This document shows positions 31,788 to 42,040 of a stretch of DNA of 64,000 nucleotides, piece after piece (positions within the stretch are counted from its first letter, which is position 1; each line of letters begins with the position of its first letter). The DNA comes from Metaphire vulgaris (taxonomy: Eukaryota > Annelida > Clitellata > Crassiclitellata > Megascolecidae): assembly GCA_018105865.1 (NCBI GenBank), contig CM030836.1, forward strand, positions 21,314,443 through 21,378,442, read 5' to 3'. A program made the translations under genes and the position numbers. The notes beneath the pieces are model-generated. The model had not been told where the DNA came from. It saw nothing but the letters and a program-made list of their open reading frames with translations, and did not search any database.

Positions 31788-31948
31788 AAGCACTTCTATA
31801 GCACCATTTATAATTTTCATTGGTACTTCAAATCCTTCCACAAGAGATCATGTCATTCCAGAGATCAGTCATTGCAAAACAGCAAGACAGACTATGGAGG
31901 AAATGCTTATTGGAAGAGATGATTTAAGCCTAGATCTGAAAATACTGT

Positions 31949-32182
31949 TTATTGGAAGATCTGACAGCCAGAGGAGGAGAGTTCCAGATTTTTGACACAG
32001 GAATACAAAAGCTCTCTTACCGATTTCAGTGTTGGTTCTCGGAACCTTTGCCTAGCCTTGTTACAGCGCTGTTCAACCGGCAGCCAGTGTAACTTTTGAA
32101 GAACAGGTTTAATGTGATCTTGCTTATGAGTTTGTGTAATTGCCCAGGCAATAGAATTCTGAATCCCTTGAAGCTTTTGCAT
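31949..32182 (-). mobile_element. Fragment of non-LTR retrotransposon (LINE) ORF2 C-terminus
   Basis: The 77-codon minus-strand frame contains LQGIQNSIAWAITQTHKQ and DHIKPVLQKLHWLPVEQR. This closely resembles the segment after the reverse transcriptase of many animal LINEs (QNxAARLI...HITPVLxxLHWLPV). It is truncated at both ends and diverges after the motif, so it is a dead fragment. Confidence 0.6.
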
Positions 32183-32473
32183 ACTGTATTAGATTTGGCC
32201 ATAGCATTGTGGGCTAAAGGGAGTTGGACTAATCAAGTCTACTGCTGATAAGGTCATTGGCAAAAATTTATCATAAAACACAATTAAACACAGACAACAA
32301 ATGCTTTAGAGAACAAAAGATATATTTTTACCCAATCTGCACAAAAATAGACATGTCAATTTGAATATAAGACCTAGCAGAAATAACAAGAGGAAAAAAT
32401 AACAGCAGTTGAAGCAATGCAGGACAATAAAGGTTTTCACCACACAGACTGTCTTAGCTTCCTAAACCACTTC

Positions 32474-32476
<3 letters not shown>

Positions 32477-32530
<54 letters not shown>
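32477..32530. repeat. (CAT)n microsatellite
   Basis: About 54 bp of CAT units followed by a short ATT run. Confidence 0.93.
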
Positions 32531-32531
<1 letters not shown>

Positions 32532-32731
32532 ATTATTATTATTCACAAACCAAAAAACAAAAAAGTTCCCTTGTCCTTCTGAGACTACACAATAAATTTG
32601 TGTAGAATTTATGTAGCTCCATTTTTATAAGAATGAAAAAAACTACAAGATCATGATACTGGTATAATAACAATATTGTGTTATTCCTGCCTGATATAAG
32701 TCAGTACATTTACATGCATGTATACACATTA

Positions 32732-32732
32732 T

Positions 32733-32824
<92 letters not shown>
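32732..32824. repeat. (AT)n microsatellite
   Basis: About 90 bp of AT units with single-base slips. Confidence 0.93.
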
Positions 32825-33006
32825 ATAGTTGCATCAGTTAAATAGTTACATCGTGTTTGAATTTAATCTTGAATGTGAAAGAATGCATCATCAATTGTAC
32901 AAACAGCCACAAAAGAAAACCACCAGTGTACATATAAACACAATGCATAAACATAAATGCTCAGTGCAATTCATAACAGTACCTAATAACACAAAATAGA
33001 AAACAG

Positions 33007-33010
<4 letters not shown>

Positions 33011-33060
<50 letters not shown>
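33011..33060. repeat. (GA)n microsatellite
   Basis: 25 GA units, about 85 bp downstream (minus sense) of the ceramide synthase stop codon, hence likely in its 3' UTR. Confidence 0.95.
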
Positions 33061-33064
<4 letters not shown>

Positions 33065-33144
33065 GGAGCGGCTGCTTTTGGCGTGCAACAGTAACCGCCG
33101 TGGATCGCTTTGTCTGGTTTGGTCTGTGGAAATACGGATGGTGG

Positions 33145-35574
33145 TTACTGTCGGGAAGTCCCCACAGCAGCGCCACTGTCCTCTGGGATTCCATTCAAAG
33201 AGTCGGCGCTTTCGTCTTCGGACCCCGAGTCCGGTTCCGAGTCCGGTTCCGTTTCGCTGCGAGCGTCCTTTTCAACCTGTTGAGGAAAACCGAGCATTAT
33301 GCTTCTCTACAGTTAACCGTCTTTCAGTGATGACACTAAATTTAGGGCCAAGTCAGTCTGTGTTTGTAAACAGTCCTATGGCCTCCATGATCAGGTGCTT
33401 AGGTAAATGAATTCAATCACCATGAAAACATCCCAGGACTCTGCTATCCCGGCCAATAAGCCAAGAGAACAATGACATCTAAAACAAAGAGCAACATGGA
33501 AGTAGACAAACCAGATAAAACGTCAGCCTAATCAAAACTGGATCATCACCAAGCAGATAACAGGTCATTGGGCAAACATATGACAGAGAAGTCTAAATTA
33601 AATCATTTTCAGAATTTCATTACAGTGCCAAAACAGCACGACCTTGATAGGCTGGAGCAGCCGGACTTCACTTACCGTTCCTTTGACGATGTAGAAGTAA
33701 AGCATACGTAGAATTAAGTAGAACCAATAGACGTTAAGGGCTTGAATCATGCTTAGCAGAGTCAAGAACACATAATATATTGGATATGTTCCAATGTAGG
33801 TTATCGACTCAAAGAATCCACTTCTTAACAACCTAAAGCACAATTAAATATGAAGACCTATTTGACCATTTCTAAGTGCAAATCCTACCCATATGTCATC
33901 ACAACCAGTGATAATTAATTGAAATTTCTAATTCTAATTAACCAGGTTAATTAATTAGCTAGTTTTCCTATTCGCATGCTAATGCTAATTGAAAATATCA
34001 ATTAGTTGCTTAATAACCAAGTGTCATTGCTGTGTGCAACAGCTTCCAGTAACACAAATGCTAAAAAAATACTGTGATAATTATCAGTAGAGAAACTGCA
34101 CCTGTTGAAGTCAAAGTACCTGAGAGGAAGAATTAGAATCCGTGTTAAGAGCCACACGACAGAAAACACCACAAACAGACCGTTGCTAAGTTGCTTCTGT
34201 TTGCAATAATTCGCCAACTTTGCTCCCTGTTCAATGCAAAGAAAAACATTTCAATTAAAATTTAATCTGAGCTTCCACTTTTAAAGTGCTGATGCTTTCT
34301 CTAATCAATAATTGAATGGATGGGTGGAATAAGGAGGTAACCGTATCCGACCCCCTCCCAATGGTTTGAGTATCAATAACAATAAGAGGGGTAACTGCAT
34401 TTACTTCCTTATTTCACTGGACCCTTCAACTGATATTTTCACCACTAATGGGGTAACTGGATTTACTTCCTTATTCCTCTGGGCCCTTCAATTGACAATC
34501 TCACCATTAAGATGGTGGTAACTGCATTTAGCACCTTATTCCACCCACCCAACCATTCAATTAGACTTATAAGCTGAAAATTTCTGAAAGCACTTTTAAA
34601 TTCTCTGCAGAAGCAATGGACCGTACACAATTGACATCATAAATGACACGTGACTCTCAAAGCAAATATATCAATGACAGTTTAGCAACAGTAAACAAGA
34701 ACAGTCATGACAATAATAAGAAGGACAAAACAGGCACTGCTAGTCTCTGAGGGAACAGAAGATGACAACTTATAGAAATACGACTGGACATGAGGAATCA
34801 ATGCTATACATGAGAGAACAATGCTTTCCCCATTGCGTAAACCGGTGTAACCCATCTAACCCAAAAGCGTTCAAAAGTGTAATTTGACCCATTTACACTT
34901 CTGTAAACTGTAACCGATAATGACACCTCCATGATCCAGTCGACTGCATCGTGGATGCAAATAATAAGACTTCCACATCGAATCACATTTGTTGAATATG
35001 AAATTACCATTAGTGCAATGGTCAGAATGTGATGCATTACCATCTGTACAAAATCCTACATTGAAATTACAAAACAAACACAAAATTTAAATTCTTTATA
35101 AAACTAAAAACTCCATAACATTCAACGGACATTAAAATCACATTAATATTCCTCCATTTAGACATTTGCATTAAAAGTTCACATTTGCCATCAGAAATGT
35201 TAAACATTGATCATTGACATCAAAACACAAAACAAAGAGATGGAGTTTGAAGTTTAAAATCAAAACTAAAAACTACATTTTCAGTTTATTATTCTGAAAT
35301 AAGAAATAAACCTTGCGTCTCGTATCTATGGACATCGATAGGATAAGTGACCAATAGTAGCTCAACTCAATCATGTAATACCAGTAAACGTCACTTCCCA
35401 CTTGCTAAAGTCAAACAGAATTCATGATTCACCCAAAATAATTTCTTTTTAGAGATAAAATATTCACAACAAAGCTAATGTCTTCAAACTTTGCATAACT
35501 GTATATAATGTTTTCAATATGATGATACATCTTAACAGATGATTAATGGCTGTTTATATACAGTATATAAATCA

Positions 35575-35661
<87 letters not shown>

Positions 35662-38600
35662 TAAATCATCTTAAAGCTCATAATTGGCAACAAATTTTAA
35701 CAGGCAGAGATCAAGAAACTCAGAGACAGACTTCCTTTGTTGTACCTGAAATGGATATTCAAGCCAGCAATATTTCATCTCCCAAAACCATGGCTTCTGC
35801 ATAACAAACATACACAGCAAACAATAGCAGCATATCTAATTTAACAGCACAATTAAGAACATCTAAAAAACTAAAACTCTTATTTAATAGGATATAGAAA
35901 ATAAAATTAAAATATTCAATCTCTCATAAATTCCCAGGATTGTTCAAAGATTTCTACTCCTGTGGAGGCTGTGGGTCGCAGAGGGCTTCATAAACTGAAA
36001 CCATAGAATGCAAGAATAAATAATACTGAAATCTTAAATGTGTATAAAATTTAGCATTACTGATATTATTCAAAATATTGTCAAATAATTTCTACATTAA
36101 TATATATGGGTACCAGTCAAATAAAGCTATAAATAGAACCCAACCTTCAACTTTGATGAACATTAATAGATAGCAATGCCTGATATATAAAAATGGCATC
36201 CTTTTATTAGTCCTAAAAACCAATTTAGTGATTTTAATACACAAGAACTCTTCTGCGTCTGTTGTGAAGTCATGATGACCAGTTCAATTCTGTTGCAGAA
36301 TAAACAACAAAAAGAGTTGCCATTAGCCTATTAACAGGAGTTGGTTGTGTGGCATGTACAGCAGCAGTAGCAACAGCAGCAGCAGCTTCAAAACTGCTGT
36401 GCCGGTATAGATGATAAAATACAGTTGAAGTGAACTTACACCCGACAAAATATAAAGTCCGATCCAGAATGACAGAAAATAGTAGAGAAATCGCCAACTG
36501 CAATGGTAAAGAATACCAGACACACAATAATTATCAATACATGATGAATTGGAACCAAATTTAGTCAGTCTCTGCGATTACAATGCATATGTGCATATTT
36601 AGATAAACTGGGTTATTGAATGCAGATGGTTACATCAGTGGTTTTCACACAGGCTTACTTAGCCTCCTAAACCACTTAAAATCACATTATTATTATTATA
36701 CACCAGAATCAGGATTCAGACCAGTAACAACCATTGAAGTCACAAGACACATCAAGTGGCCATCGCATTGTCATCAAAATCCAAAGGAAGTCTCATAGAG
36801 ACAATAGTAAAAAGCAATCCTCCAAACAGTTGCATTTAGTTAACTTGTCAACTGTGTTGGAATCGTGACTCTCTGTTCCAGTTGCCAGGCAACCCACAAC
36901 ACCCTACAAATCTGAAAAGCTTTAAACTAGAATAAGAAATGTAAAAATAGAATTACTTATAAAATTACTCTAACATTTTTCTGTTCTATTAACAAAAGAT
37001 TGATTTTCTATTGGTGTCCAATTGGGCCAGGAATGCTCCTGTTGCCGTGGCCACTTAGGCCACTTAGGCCACTAAGGCCATTTAGGCCACGTAGGCCACT
37101 TAGGCCATTTAGGCCATTTAGGTCACTTAAGCCATTTAGGCCATTTAGGCACATTGCATATTTACTCTAAATTTGTAGTTAAATATTCTAAAGCAATCAT
37201 CAAATTCTCACACAAATTGTTATGCTCCATTATTGTTACATTACAGCTGTGTACAACATAGAGCAACATTATCGGTCTATACATGGTGGCAATATCTGAT
37301 TTGCAAAAATATATGCACAATGCATAGTACACAAAGACCACGTGTGTCAAAATACTGAGCGCAGTTTCTCGTGTGCGTACGTTGCCTCTTGGAAACGCTG
37401 CATCTCGCATGGTTTTCTCACGATCATTTTCCTTCTCCACCATCTCTCAATGTCTCGTGGTGTCCAGTCCAGTTGCTTTGATAAACCCTAGCAATGGTCA
37501 AGCAGTTTCACCAGCATTGCCATCGCTGTGATCATCAAAACTTTTGTCATAAATTTGATATTTTATGGTAACGACAGTTGCTGGTATTTTAAATCTGCAC
37601 CAACTGCCAATTGGTATATAATTAATCAGTAAACTTCTATGGCGCCATTATCATAATTCCTAGGACATCAGCCGATGGCGCACCAAATCCAGTCCAAATA
37701 AGAGCAAGGTCAAATCAATCGAGTCAATTGATGAGCAATAGAAGAGGGAAGGACCAAGTCAAACTGGTAACGAGGTCAAGGTCACACAATCTAATAGAGA
37801 CTGTTAAAAATAATGTCACCAGTAACCATTGATGTAGTCAAGATATCAACACAATTTTCCATTAGACCTACAAAATAGAAATGCAGTGAGACCCAGGGGC
37901 GTAGCCAGGAATTTATAATATATACTGATATACCCCCGTCGCTACGCCTCTGGTGAGACCTGCCTACCCTTCAATGGAGTAGAAGACCCTTTCCACTGTA
38001 ACCCAACTACCAAATTAAGTCAAGAGAAACACTTATTAGATTTAGCTTTATTCTAAAATGGAACCAACTTTAGAAGTATTTCACCATTCTGACTTACCAC
38101 CAAGACGTCGTGACTGGGAAGAGTCCTGTGGTGCCTTTGAAAAGCGCTCTCGAGCAAACTATTTGGCTTTGGAAGACCACGCACATTCTCCCTAAGCCCA
38201 AAATGACGACCGATTGGATACGCAACAAATCTAAACACATACGACCGAATGGGGGTTATGATTTATGATTTCCAACTTCGAAAATCTTGACAAGCAAAAA
38301 AATGTCAACGTGTGTGTGATCTTCGTCGCTCCCCACGTCCCCGATAAGCAAAAAGAGGTCGTCACCTTACTTAATTGTGCAGCAATTAGTGCTGCTTGCG
38401 CTGCAAAAATTTTCGGCCAGGCACCCAAGGGGGGATTTAACCTCCAAAACCCCCTTGGCTACGCCCCTGGCACCGAAGGAGCAAACATAAGCGATGACCT
38501 TTTTTGTTACTCGGCAGTTTTTTGACGGTAGGGGGCGCCAACATTAAACCTTTACCCAGGGCGCCGCCGCGTCGGATACTCTCGCTACGGCACTGAACGA

Positions 38601-39075
38601 TAGGGAAAGCAGTTTTAATATCAAGAAAAAGCGGAAGAGACGTGGGCGGCGTAGATCAGTGGCGTATTTCAATTTTTTTACTAGGGGCCTACTGATAGTA
38701 GGGGGCTTGGGGCCACTCTAATTCCTGTTATTATCATGAATATTATAGATGAAAGAAGTCAAGCGGTAATCTCTATTATCAATGTGGGTTAAATAATCCG
38801 GACGACATAATTATTAGAACCTAGTTGTGGATTCTGTTTAATGCTTAAATAGCAAACTAAAGGGGCATAGCTCGCCGTTCCCAAGTCAGTCGGAGGAGGA
38901 TGAGAGCGAACGCGAGTGGAAAGGACAGCCAGAGGTCGTTGGAGTCCGGGTAGAAGACGGTTTCGTTGCGCCTGAGGTCCGCCCAAGTGGAATTCGACGG
39001 AAGCCAGAAGCTCTCCGACCAAAACCAATCCTTCCATTCGACCCACAACAGCGTCTCAGTCGCCGCTGCCTCCAT
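33145..39075 (-). CDS. CERS: Ceramide synthase (TLC/Lag1 domain, with partial Hox-like segment)
   Basis: Ten coding exons on the minus strand join in phase: 39075-38876, 38230-38098, 37487-37381, 36497-36440, 35796-35746, 35404-35312, 35055-34927, 34226-34120, 33832-33676 and 33276-33145, about 388 residues (family 380-395). Exon 1 encodes WFWSESFWLPSNSTWADL and the first membrane segment. Exons 2-3 carry the Hox-like segment (LDWTPRDIERWWRR). The 51 bp exon 5 encodes KPWFWEMKYCWLEYPFQ. Exons 6-7 give DVYWYYMIELSYYWSL and the Lag1 motif, with catalytic HH in QMVMHHILTIALM and the HDAVD aspartates. The C-terminus is acidic (SETEPDSEPDSGSEDE), as in CerS2/4/5/6. It N-acylates sphingoid bases with acyl-CoA in the ER membrane. 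Exon 1 ends at a probable GC donor (GAACG|GCGAGC), since no GT gives LTWER-FVAYPIGRH. Exon 3 reads KMIVRKPCEM where relatives have an R-N-x-D-R-like run, suggesting two compensating one-base errors in A runs. Confidence 0.93.
34309..34563. mobile_element. Fold-back element with internal tandem repeats in ceramide synthase intron
   Basis: Ends are inverted: AATTGAATGG followed by TGGGTGGAATAAGG on the left, and CCTTATTCCACCCACC followed by CCATTCAATT on the right. The interior holds three or four degenerate copies of a GGTAACTGCATTTACTTCC unit. It lies between exons 8 and 7. No clear target duplication was found. Confidence 0.55.
35577..35660. repeat. (AAT)n microsatellite
   Basis: 28 AAT units in the intron between ceramide synthase exons 6 and 5. 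Confidence 0.95.
37047..37151. repeat. 9 bp minisatellite, unit GGCCACTTA
   Basis: About eleven tandem copies of GGCCACTTA/GGCCATTTA in the intron between ceramide synthase exons 4 and 3. Units differ at one or two positions. Confidence 0.9.
37894..37952. mobile_element. 59 bp MITE with perfect 8 bp target duplication
   Basis: Begins CAGGGGCGTAGCCAGG and ends GTCGCTACGCCTCTG, inverted over about 12 bases. GTGAGACC is directly repeated at 37886-37893 and 37953-37960. The terminal sequence is shared with 50346-50600 and 52208-52694. It lies upstream of ceramide synthase exon 3 in an intron. The 8 bp duplication fits the hAT superfamily. Confidence 0.8.
38449..38665. mobile_element. Cluster of CAGNGGCGTAGC-type element ends
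   Basis: Element ends occur at 38449-38469 (CTTGGCTACGCCCCTG), about 38577-38595 (CTCTCGCTACGGCACTG) and about 38655 (CAGTGGCGTA). They lie in intron 1 of ceramide synthase and look like overlapping, decayed members of the hAT-like MITE family. Confidence 0.45.
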
Positions 39076-39849
39076 TCTTCGAATCTACTGTCTCGTCACC
39101 TAGCGACTGACAATGACGACAGCTGTTACGTCACCTGGCGAATGGAACGAAAACTTAGTTTTGCTCTTCTATTTTGATATTTAAATAGGCCTAATTCGAC
39201 TTAAAGGTAATCATCGCGATTCGTCGGGTAGACTCCCAGAAAGACCATCGGGGGATCGCCCAACTGAGAGGACCTCACAAACGAAGAGTTCCTAAACTTT
39301 TGGCCCATTTAAGAAAACGCTCCACTAACAATTCCAGACTTAGGCTTAGAGTAGACCTAGTTCTAGAAACATCATCATCATCAGCGTTTTATACAGGCCT
39401 GTTAGCCTGTTAGGAGGGAAGATCCCCCCCCAAAAAAACCACCTCAAAATCCTCCTCCCCCGAAAAAAAGCTATAGCGGCTGTGCGTCATCGTAGTTGCT
39501 TTCTGCCAGAGTTGATGAGCGACAATCGCTAGACACGCGAAACTCATCCATTTATCTGTTCCTCCGTCCGTCTGTTAGTCTCTGTCCGTCGATTCTCTTT
39601 CTCTTCTTCATTGAAAACTCTTTAATTAAAGATTTGAATCGCCAGACATTATGCATAGATACACGCGTATTTTCTCCGAGCATGCAGCATCATTGTGCAA
39701 CCACATGCATATGGGCTAGAATGAATGACTCTGTTGGAAACTGGTCTTTCTAAAATGCAACTCCACGCTTGTTCCCTGAATGACACTACACTGCATGATG
39801 ACGATGCAAAAGAACAGCGCTCCATTCTTTGTATTAAATTACAGTTTAA
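39076..39849. other. Ceramide synthase upstream region
   Basis: Non-coding. Probable promoter of the minus-strand ceramide synthase gene lies in the first few hundred bases. It contains a CAGTGTTTTATACAGGCC-family element end (39382-39459) before the LTR retrotransposon begins. No clear core promoter motif was identified. Confidence 0.4.
39382..39459. mobile_element. Left end of CAGTGTTTTATACAGGCC-family element
   Basis: CAGCGTTTTATACAGGCCTG then TTAGGAGGGAAGATCCCC. It is the reverse complement of right ends at 5641 and 10334. A short ATC run precedes it. Confidence 0.55.
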
Positions 39850-41842
39850 TGTGACAAAATTTTAGGCCTAGCCTTCCTTTCATAATCGCACACCTCTCTT
39901 TGCGTTTGTTCGTTTGATTAAGTGTAGCTTCGTTATTTTACGCAGAACATTCTCACTTCATTCGCCAGATGGCATTGCGACTTTGTACGTTTACCATGGC
40001 TTGATACGTTTGCGTTGTTCGATATTTCAAATAATCATTGTAATTAAGCCATCGCACTTTTGATAGTTATTCGACGCATATGTAGTGTTAAGAAGTTGGA
40101 ACTGTTTTATCCTAGATTATTAAGTAATTAGCGACATTCGTTCTTGAATGCTGTTCTTTTGCTCGCGACTTTCTGTAAACCCATTTCTAGCGAGGCGTAT
40201 TTCTATACGTCGCGGTTATACGTGTATGTGGTTTCGCCATTTGTTCGCAAGGTGGCGCCACAGCATTTCACTGTTATGTAATACGATTTCAGCGATCAAT
40301 ACTTTGATTAATTACTATAATTAAGTTATTGAACTATCGATCATAATTCGATTTCTGTATTGTGTTATATGTTCAAGTGACTTACCTTTCGAGTTTCAAG
40401 CGTATGGCATCTTTAATTACTAAATGCCGAATGATTTGTTAAGTGTGTTTTGTACACCCGTTTTAAGTAAGGACCTAGGGTCTTAAGTATTGTCACCCTA
40501 CGGGCCTCGAGAGAGGCTAGTATGCTTGAGTTTTTACTCGCATGGAGGAAGACGCCATTCCTCTATAGCCTTGCGTTTCGGTCGACTATCACGCAGTCGG
40601 AGGGGAAAGGCCGCCAGGAGTTTCTCCGGCTTCCCGGTACCTCTAACCTCCACTGGTGGTCGTTCCGCCGTCTCGCCGACGACAGCCCCGAGCGGGCCTA
40701 GTCACTTTCTCGGCTGCGTCCGACGTAGCTCGTGCTTTGGCCGACAATCACGCAGTCGGAGGGGGAAAGGCCGCCAGGAGTTTCTCCGGCTTCCCGGTAC
40801 CTCTAACCTCCACTGGTGGTCGTTCCGCCGTCTCTCTGACGACAGCTCCCGAGCGAGCCTAGTCACCTCCTCGATTGACGACAGCTCCCGAGCGAGCCTA
40901 GTCACCTACTCGAGTGACGTCCGTCTTATCGATCAACCGTCTTCAGGACCTTCTGACGTTCAACTCCGTCGATCATCGTCCGCCGACGATCGCTGCCGAG
41001 TTTCGTTCTCTTCGCCGAAGTCCACTGAAGATCCTCTGCACGACCGACTTCTATTTTTGAGGACACGATCTGTATGTTACTATTACCCCTTCTAGTAGCT
41101 AGAATCCCCTTAGAAATGACAATGCCTCACGCGCATCTAGAGATGGAGTACTCTTCGCTTCATATTTGTGCATTAAGTGACTATCCGTCTAAATAGAGAG
41201 ATAGCTTTGATAGTGCATGTAGTTAAGCGATCGCTTGTTTCGAACATCTTTAGCCGTTTCTTCTATTTAAGGCTTTCTTTGTGCACAAGCGTAGCTCGCT
41301 TCAAGGTCATAGGCTAACGTCCGACCCCCACATGGTCCGTAAAGTTGCCTCTGACTGTGGCCAACAGTCAACCCCTAGTTTTGGCTCCCTCACGGGGTCC
41401 AGTGACCTTGATGCTCCTTTAAGCCTTATTCTTCAGAGTTGATATTTATGAGTTTGATTTCCTTTGTATTTCTCTAGTGACATTTGAATATAGTGAGCTA
41501 ATAAGAGTAGTTAAGTGCTGCCATTGTAGTAGTCCGCCCTGCAGGACAGTTGTGCAGATGACGAACTAATTAAGATCCTTTTATCCTTTGCATATAATAA
41601 AACGTTTATGACCGAAAGACTGAATTGTCTTCTGTTCTCAAGCGAGTTGAGCGAGCTAGATGAGCTAGCTGCCCAAATACCAGGGCAGGGGCCCACGTAA
41701 AAATTTATTGTAGTGGCGATTTTTCTCTCCGGCTTTCCCCTTCTGACTAACCGAGGCATCGTTTATAGTAAGCAGTACCCAAAGCGGGTCCCCGAATATT
41801 GGAATCCCCGGAAAGTTCAGTAGGAAGAGGAAAAACGCGACA
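39850..41842 (+). repeat. 5' LTR
   Basis: 1993 bp. It contains an internal tandem duplication of about 165 bp (copies beginning near 40592 and 40752 with CGCAGTCGGAGG) and a ~39 bp tandem repeat (GACGACAGCTCCCGAGCGAG near 40840 and 40879). The open frame at 40490-41095 comes from this GC-rich repeated tract and is not conserved between the two LTRs. Confidence 0.96.
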
Positions 41843-41844
41843 AT

Positions 41845-41863
41845 TGGCGCCCAATGTGGGGCC
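41845..41863 (+). other. Primer-binding site
   Basis: TGGCGCCCAATGTGGGGCC lies two bases after the 5' LTR end. It starts with TGG, complementary to a tRNA CCA 3' end. The priming tRNA was not assigned. Confidence 0.8.
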
Positions 41864-42040
41864 CCTTTTCCCATTGGCCCGCCCAAGATTCATCGCTTGT
41901 GAACAAGGAGACACCGACTCCCCGACGATAAGCGTCCGAATTAAGTGACGAACATTTAGCCCGAAGTATAAGGACGTTACACCCCTCGCGCCTACTAGCT
42001 TAAGGCCCGTTGTCTGACTGTACCCAACCCGACGACTGTC

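Noticed and set aside
37047..37151. Tandem array as a CRISPR
   Set aside because: 9 bp units without spacers in a eukaryotic intron; it is a minisatellite.
38265..38525. 86-codon plus-strand ORF over ceramide synthase intron 1
   Set aside because: It consists of miniature-element sequence (GGCTACGCCCCTG) and has no gene features.
40490..41095. 201-codon ORF inside the 5' LTR as a possible accessory gene
   Set aside because: The equivalent frame in the 3' LTR is split by indels, and the sequence is a duplicated Ser/Arg-rich tract without domain features.
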